Origin: Alphaproteobacteria bacterium
Lineage (GTDB): Bacteria > Pseudomonadota > Alphaproteobacteria > ATCC43930 > CGMCC-115725
Assembly: GCA_019237175.1 (NCBI GenBank)
Contig: JAFAHP010000100.1
Span: 1 to 9,079 of the forward strand
Direction: 5' to 3'
DNA length: 9,079 nucleotides
Shown here: piece by piece, positions 5,919 to 9,079 of the stretch
How positions within the stretch are numbered: the first letter of the stretch is position 1
Layout: each line of letters starts with the position of its first letter
The notes under the pieces: model-generated
Databases searched by the model: none
What the model was told of the DNA's origin: nothing
The model's input: only the letters and a program-made list of their open reading frames with translations
Made by a program: the position numbers and the translations under genes

Positions 5919-7199
5919 ATGCACGTCGCCGTCGCCCCTATCGGCTCGATCGACTTCAAAGCCGAGGCGCATCGCGATCCCTGGTCTGTGCCGCTGCACG
6001 AGATCGACGTCAGCAACCCGTATCTGTATTCCGAGGACACGTGGCACGGTTTCTTCGATCGGCTGCGGTGCGAGGATCCGGTGCACTTCGTCGACAGCCC
6101 TTTATACGGTCCGTACTGGTCGGTGACACGGTACCGGGACATCATGACCGTCGACACTTCACACCGGATCTATTCTTCCGATGCTGCATTGGGCGGCGTC
6201 ACACTAAAAGATGTCCCATTGCAGTTCAGGAAGGAAAGCTTTATCGCGATGGATCCGCCGCGGCACGACGAGCAACGCAAGATTGTCTCGCCGATTGTCG
6301 CCCCGCCGAATTTGGCGAAAATGTCTACGACGATCCGTGAGCGGGCGATCCGTATTTTGCAAGACCTGCCACGCGGCGAGGTGTTCGACTGGGTCGATCG
6401 CGTCTCGATCGAGCTGACGACGCAGATGTTGTCGTCTTTGTTTGACTTCCCGTTCGAAGAGCGGCGCACGCTGACCCGCTGGTCGAACGCGGCTACCGTG
6501 AACACGCGCGCCGGGACGGAAATCGATTCGGAGGAAAAGCGCGACATCGTCATGCAAGAAATGGTCGGCTACTTTGCCGATGTCTGGAAAATCAGGCAGA
6601 AACAGCCGCCGAAATTCGATCTGATCTCGATGCTGGCGCACGGGGAGGCGACGCACGATCTGCCGTCACGGCCGCACGAGTTTATGGGCAACCTGATTCT
6701 GCTGATCGTCGGCGGCAACGACACGACGCGCAATTCGATCAGCGGAGGGCTGTGGTTTTTGAACCAGTTCCCCGAGGAATACACCAAGCTGCGTTCGGAT
6801 CCCGAACTGATCCCGAAAATGGTGCCGGAAATCATCCGGTACCAATCGCCGGTCGTGCACATGCGCCGCACCGCGCTGTGCGACGCCGAGTTGAACGGCA
6901 AGCGCATCCGCAAGGGCGAAAAGGTCGCAATGTGGTACATCTCGGGTAACAGAGATGCCGAAGAAATCGAGGACCCTGATCGCTTTATCATCGATCGCGC
7001 GCGGCCCCGTCAGCATTTGTCTTTTGGGTTCGGTATTCACCGCTGCGTCGGCAACCGGTTGGCGGAGATGCAGTTGACGATCCTGTGGGAGGAGATCTTA
7101 AAACGGTTCCCGCCGATCGAGGTGGTGGAGCGACCGAAGCGGTCTTATTCCAACCTGGTTCACGGCATTACCGAGATGAAGGTGCGGATTCCGACATAA
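5919..7199 (+). CDS. cytochrome P450, CYP153 family (terminal alkane/fatty-acid hydroxylase)
   Basis: A soluble 426-residue P450 that matches remembered CYP153A sequences along its whole length; this family inserts oxygen at the terminal carbon of medium-chain alkanes, alcohols or fatty acids, fed by a ferredoxin and its reductase. Visible: EIDVSNPYLY (28-37), GPYWSVTRYRDIM (64-76), FIAMDPPRHDEQRK (108-121), the I-helix oxygen-activation motif GGNDTTRNS (265-273), ExxR as EIIR (304-307), the DPDRFIIDR stretch (352-360) and the haem loop FGFGIHRCVGNRLAE (369-383) with thiolate ligand Cys376. Nothing key is missing. Start ATG 5919 has AGGAA (5908-5912) six bases upstream. No ferredoxin or reductase gene adjoins it here, so electrons must come from elsewhere. 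The GMC oxidoreductase starting at 8901 could act on the alcohol product. CYP153 membership is strongly supported; chain-length preference cannot be read from sequence. Confidence 0.91.
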   Translation: MHVAVAPIGSIDFKAEAHRDPWSVPLHEIDVSNPYLYSEDTWHGFFDRLRCEDPVHFVDSPLYGPYWSVTRYRDIMTVDTSHRIYSSDAALGGVTLKDVPLQFRKESFIAMDPPRHDEQRKIVSPIVAPPNLAKMSTTIRERAIRILQDLPRGEVFDWVDRVSIELTTQMLSSLFDFPFEERRTLTRWSNAATVNTRAGTEIDSEEKRDIVMQEMVGYFADVWKIRQKQPPKFDLISMLAHGEATHDLPSRPHEFMGNLILLIVGGNDTTRNSISGGLWFLNQFPEEYTKLRSDPELIPKMVPEIIRYQSPVVHMRRTALCDAELNGKRIRKGEKVAMWYISGNRDAEEIEDPDRFIIDRARPRQHLSFGFGIHRCVGNRLAEMQLTILWEEILKRFPPIEVVERPKRSYSNLVHGITEMKVRIPT

Positions 7200-7234
7200 A
7201 GATTTATTCGCGCGGCGAACTGGTCTTGCCATTT

Positions 7235-7372
7235 TCAGTCATTACTCGGATCGCATGAGGCGTCGGCGGATCGAGCAGCGCGAGTGCCGGTGGCGCTGTC
7301 GACATGATTCTCGCGGAAGTGAGCCTCGTACTCGGCGAGGTTTAGATTCCGCAGCCATTGTGCAACGTCCAT
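7235..7372 (-). pseudogene. N-terminal relic of a SAM-domain adenylate/guanylate cyclase
   Basis: Read on the minus strand from ATG at 7370-7372, the frame gives MDVAQWLRNLNLAEYEAHFR followed by ENHVDSATG. This matches the start of the sterile alpha motif (SAM) domain found at the N-terminus of large alphaproteobacterial class III adenylate cyclases (consensus from memory: M-D-[VI]-A-x-W-L-R-x-L-x-L-x-x-Y-E-x-x-F-R-E-N-x-[IV]-D). In intact genes LTxxDLxxLGV and the VGHRRKLL helix follow. Here similarity stops near residue 27 (about base 7290), and the frame ends at TGA 7235-7237 after 45 codons. Neither other frame restores the domain. The rest of the gene would have run leftward, where the P450 gene now stands. 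The start has a purine-rich GGGGGCGGCG upstream but no clear ribosome site. The family match is good but short, and the interpretation as a truncated gene is inference. Confidence 0.6.
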
Positions 7373-7559
7373 CGCCGCCCCCGATCTGTTCACAAAACGG
7401 AACGGCTGCCCTCAGCCAAAAATATCACCCTTCGGAGCGCTTTTGGCGATAGGAGTCTGGGGCAATTACGCGGTCCGGGAGACGTGGGAGCGCGTGACCG
7501 CGTTGGGTCTGGCAGCAGGCCGGCAAGCTACCCGACCCGAATGTGTTAGCTCATGGGAT

Positions 7560-7564
7560 GGAGG
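7560..7564 (+). promoter_or_regulatory. ribosome binding site deciding the DUF1330 start
   Basis: GGAGG followed by the five bases TAAAC and then ATG at 7570. This fixes the start at 7570 rather than the in-frame GTG at 7543. Confidence 0.8.
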
Positions 7565-7569
7565 TAAAC

Positions 7570-7860
7570 ATGCCTGCCTATTTTGTCGCCGAAGTCGAGA
7601 TCACCAACCCCGACGGGTTTCAGCCCTACGGGGCGGCAGTTGGCGCCACACTCGAGCAATATGGCGGCCGCTACCTGACCCGCGGCGGCCCGGCCGAACT
7701 GATCGAAGGCCGACCCGAGCCGAAGCGGGTCGTCATCCTCGAATTCGCGGACAAAGCGGCGGTCAAGCGTTGGTACGAGTCGCCGGAATACCAGAAAATC
7801 CTGCCGCTGCGGCTCAACAACTCGACCGGACGCGCTCTGATCGTCGAGGGCGTGGGCTGA
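7570..7860 (+). CDS. DUF1330 family protein
   Basis: A 96-residue protein with the whole DUF1330 pattern, a small dimeric alpha/beta (ferredoxin-like) barrel fold of unknown function. Family marks: MPAYFVAEVEITNP at the start, YGGRYLTRGG (31-40), EGRPEPKRVVILEF (46-59) and WYESPEYQKILPLR (68-81), ending with a short beta strand. Length equals the usual family length of about 95. Start ATG 7570 has a near-perfect ribosome site. It is preceded by a 370-base spacer, so it is probably transcribed alone, and it is convergent with the HAD gene. Relatives often sit near oxidoreductases and fatty-acid genes, but no substrate is known, and adjacency to the P450 is not evidence of joint function. Confidence 0.92.
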   Translation: MPAYFVAEVEITNPDGFQPYGAAVGATLEQYGGRYLTRGGPAELIEGRPEPKRVVILEFADKAAVKRWYESPEYQKILPLRLNNSTGRALIVEGVG

Positions 7861-7938
7861 ACATCGCAAATTAGATGGATAGAGAGCCCCATTCCAGCTG
7901 AGACCGGCTGACCAAAAAAGTCGGTTCCCGCGACACCG

Positions 7939-7981
7939 GGCGGATTGTGTATCGCAAGATCCGGCGATAATCGTGTCCGCC
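7939..7981. terminator. two-part hairpin in the convergent DUF1330-HAD spacer
   Basis: GGCGGA (7939-7944) pairs with TCCGCC (7976-7981), and inside it TATCGC (7950-7955) pairs with GCGATA (7964-7969) around an 8-base loop. It lies 79 bases after the DUF1330 stop and 83 bases before the HAD stop, so it may serve as a two-way terminator, although no T-run follows on either strand. Confidence 0.35.
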
Positions 7982-8063
7982 ATTCAGCAAGTTTCGATCG
8001 CCATCGTAATGGCAGCAATGGGGGAGGACTGGGCGTCCGGATCCGCCGCCGATACCGGCTCGG

Positions 8064-8681
8064 CTAGAGGAGGCCGAGATCGGTGAGTTCGGCCCTCAGC
8101 ACCGCCGCCGAGGTGAAATGGAGGCCGTGAATACCAAAACGAGCGGCGGCCTCGACGTTGGTCGGCACATCGTCGATGTAGATCGCGCGGCGCGGATCGA
8201 TCGCGAAACGCTCGATCGCGATCTCGTAGATCCGCGGGTCGGGCTTGATCACGCCGACCTCGCCCGACACGACGACCCCGCGCAACCAGCGTAGAAATTC
8301 GAAGCGTGCAACCGTCGACGGATAGGTTTCCGCGGAAAAATTGGTGAGCCCGTAGAGCGGAACGCCGCGCCCTCGCAAATCATCGAGGATCTCGACACTG
8401 CCGGCGATCGGGCCCGGCATCATCTCGCCAAAGCGGGCGCCATAGGCATCGATCAATGCGGCCTTATCGGGGTATTTGGCTTTGAGTAGGCTGGCGCCTT
8501 CGGCAAAGCTGCGTCCGGCGTCCTGGCCCCGGTTCCAGTCAGCCGTGCAGACCGTTGCGAGGAACGCCTCCATCGCCGCCTCGTCGCCAGCAAACAGTTT
8601 GCGATAGAGGTGGCGTGGATCCCAGTCGATCAGCACCCCGCCGAGGTCGAAGATGACAATGTCCCGGCGGTGGTGTGGCAT
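8064..8681 (-). CDS. HAD superfamily (subfamily IA, YihX-like) hydrolase
   Basis: A 205-residue cytoplasmic hydrolase, probably a phosphatase on a small phosphorylated metabolite. HAD motifs: motif I FDLGGVLIDWD with nucleophile Asp12; motif II LTN (112-114) in LYGLTNFSAETYP; motif III Lys146 in VIKPDP; motif IV IDD (169-171) in IYIDDVPTN. The helical cap insert lies at about 20-90 (VCTADWNRGQDAGR). Position 14, normally the general acid/base Asp of phosphatases (DxD), is Gly here, as in E. coli YihX (DLGN), so this is a subgroup trait and not decay. Start ATG 8679-8681 was chosen because motif I follows within ten residues; the frame is open to 8765 but that extension looks non-conserved. 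It has no strong ribosome site. It is divergent from the GMC gene. Substrate unknown. Confidence 0.93.
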   Translation of the reverse strand: MPHHRRDIVIFDLGGVLIDWDPRHLYRKLFAGDEAAMEAFLATVCTADWNRGQDAGRSFAEGASLLKAKYPDKAALIDAYGARFGEMMPGPIAGSVEILDDLRGRGVPLYGLTNFSAETYPSTVARFEFLRWLRGVVVSGEVGVIKPDPRIYEIAIERFAIDPRRAIYIDDVPTNVEAAARFGIHGLHFTSAAVLRAELTDLGLL

Positions 8682-8706
8682 GATCGCGGTCAGCAATGCA
8701 AAAAAA

Positions 8707-8734
8707 ACTATACCAGCCGCACGTCTTGGCGCAA
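8707..8734 (-). promoter_or_regulatory. candidate promoter of the HAD gene
   Basis: On the minus strand, TATAGT (8707-8712) matches the -10 consensus at 5 of 6 bases, with TTGCGC (8729-8734) 16 bases upstream as a weak -35. Transcription would begin near 8700, about 20 bases before the HAD start codon. Supported by pattern only. Confidence 0.35.
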
Positions 8735-8760
8735 CGCTCGGTCGACCTCGGACGGATCTC

Positions 8761-8773
8761 GTCAAACTTTGAC
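8761..8773. promoter_or_regulatory. 13-bp palindrome in the divergent HAD-GMC region
   Basis: GTCAAA-c-TTTGAC is a perfect inverted repeat with one central base, 128 bases before the GMC ATG and just upstream of the HAD promoter candidate. Its place suits a shared operator; its 3' half (TTTGACA) also holds a TTGACA box, but no -10 box stands 16-18 bases downstream. Confidence 0.35.
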
Positions 8774-8821
8774 AACGACGACGCCGGTATCCGCGGACGG
8801 GGATTGTTCAAGGGCGTCTGC

Positions 8822-8900
8822 GTTGGGCTCCCCCGTTGCGGTGCCGCATTGCCTCTCAGCCACCAGTCGCGGCATGCTGCTCCAGACGAGGGAGCCCAGC
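8822..8900 (+). promoter_or_regulatory. long hairpin covering the GMC ribosome site (possible translational switch)
   Basis: GTTGGGCTCCC (8822-8832) pairs with GGGAGCCCAGC (8890-8900): 11 pairs, one of them G-U. After one mismatch, CGTT (8834-8837) pairs with GACG (8885-8888), one G-U. Further in, GTGCCGC (8841-8847) pairs with GCGGCAT (8869-8875). The Shine-Dalgarno sequence GAGGGAG (8888-8894) lies inside the 3' arm, and the stem ends on the base before ATG 8901. If transcribed as one leader, the closed form should hide the ribosome site. I do not recognise a known riboswitch class. Confidence 0.5.
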
Positions 8901-9079
8901 ATGAATGATCCCGTGGATGTGCTGATCGTTGGCGCCGGGGCGTCGGGTGCCGCCGTTGCCTGGAGTCTCGCTGACACAAAAATGCACATCCTGTGCCTCG
9001 AACAAGGCGGCTGGATGAAACCCGAGACCTATCCAAGCACCGGCCGAGATTGGGAGGCGCGCGCCTTTGGCGACTATTC
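8901..9079 (+). CDS. GMC family FAD-dependent oxidoreductase, N-terminal part (3' end outside window)
   Basis: The first 59 codons of a glucose-methanol-choline (GMC) oxidoreductase, a family of flavoenzymes that oxidise alcohols, sugars or sterols. The start is the FAD-binding Rossmann fold: DVLIVGAGASGAAVAW (6-21) with Gly11, Gly13 and Gly16 as GxGxxG, then the acidic residue Glu34 at the end of the second strand (ILCLEQG), then a YPSTGRDWEARAFGDY stretch typical of the family. The rest, including the catalytic His pair, is beyond the window. ATG 8901 has GAGGGAG (8888-8894) six bases upstream; an in-frame ATG at 8874 would add nine residues but has no ribosome site. Closeness to a CYP153 gene fits a role as the alcohol dehydrogenase of terminal oxidation (compare AlkJ), which is inference. 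Its leader holds a strong hairpin. Confidence 0.9.
   Translation, partial: MNDPVDVLIVGAGASGAAVAWSLADTKMHILCLEQGGWMKPETYPSTGRDWEARAFGDY

Larger units (their letters stand above)
7200..7569. other. 370-base spacer after the P450 gene
   Basis: Between the P450 stop and the DUF1330 start I find no complete gene. Bases 7235-7372 on the minus strand carry the start of a SAM-domain cyclase that breaks off; 7373-7440 would be its former leader. The stretch 7441-7555 has an open plus-strand frame with no recognisable product. No T-tailed hairpin follows the P450 stop. Confidence 0.5.

Noticed and set aside
7443..7874. A 143-codon plus-strand frame starting TTG and overlapping the DUF1330 gene
   Set aside because: Most of it is the +1 frame of DUF1330; the non-overlapping start (WGNYAVRETWERV...) has a loose ribosome site and no recognised family.
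7546..8018. Two minus-strand frames of 145 and 115 codons across the DUF1330 gene and its downstream spacer
   Set aside because: They are largely antisense to DUF1330 and show no motif.
8682..8765. N-terminal extension of the HAD protein containing a hydrophobic stretch (GIVFFALLTAI)
   Set aside because: It would look like a signal segment, but it passes through the likely promoter, has no ribosome site, and cytoplasmic HAD relatives start just before motif I.

Overview
The window looks like a chromosomal segment of a GC-rich alphaproteobacterium, probably of the Rhodospirillales/Rhizobiales type. This is inferred from codon choice (strong G/C in third positions), from the AarF subtype with its KxAQ motif, from the YihX-like HAD protein, from the relic of a SAM-domain adenylate cyclase and from a GC-rich palindromic repeat of a kind common in that class. 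No species can be named from the sequence alone. I see no tRNA, rRNA, CRISPR array, insertion sequence or phage gene.

Left part (1-3486): the 3' end of an M3B oligoendopeptidase F gene, cut by the window edge exactly at its zinc-binding HELGH motif; an ABC1/AarF/UbiB atypical kinase gene; and, convergent to it, an AlaC-type aminotransferase gene. A GC-rich palindromic repeat sits between the last two and supplies the aminotransferase stop codon. Middle (3487-5551): a divergent intergenic region with a possible 36-codon ORF, a stand-alone EAL c-di-GMP phosphodiesterase, and a luciferase-like (LLM) flavin oxidoreductase, all on the plus strand. These are housekeeping, signalling and redox genes with no obvious joint pathway.

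Right part (5552-9079): this is the accessory-looking section. A CYP153-type cytochrome P450 (terminal hydroxylase of alkanes and fatty acids) is flanked by two unusually gene-poor spacers. The left spacer carries a long nested stem-loop (5579-5678), a Shine-Dalgarno-equipped micro-ORF and a short palindrome. The right spacer carries, on the minus strand, the first ~27 residues of a SAM-domain adenylate cyclase that then breaks off, which points to a past deletion or insertion next to the P450. A DUF1330 protein and a minus-strand HAD hydrolase follow. The window ends inside a GMC-family FAD oxidoreductase, a family that includes alcohol dehydrogenases able to oxidise the alcohols P450s make. 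No ferredoxin or ferredoxin reductase for the P450 is visible here.

The most interesting non-coding signals are an extended hairpin (8822-8900) in the leader of the GMC gene whose 3' arm contains the gene's Shine-Dalgarno sequence and ends at the base before ATG, and the ~100-nt nested stem-loop between the LLM and P450 genes. Both are read directly from base complementarity; any regulatory function is inference. I found no clear multi-gene novel system.
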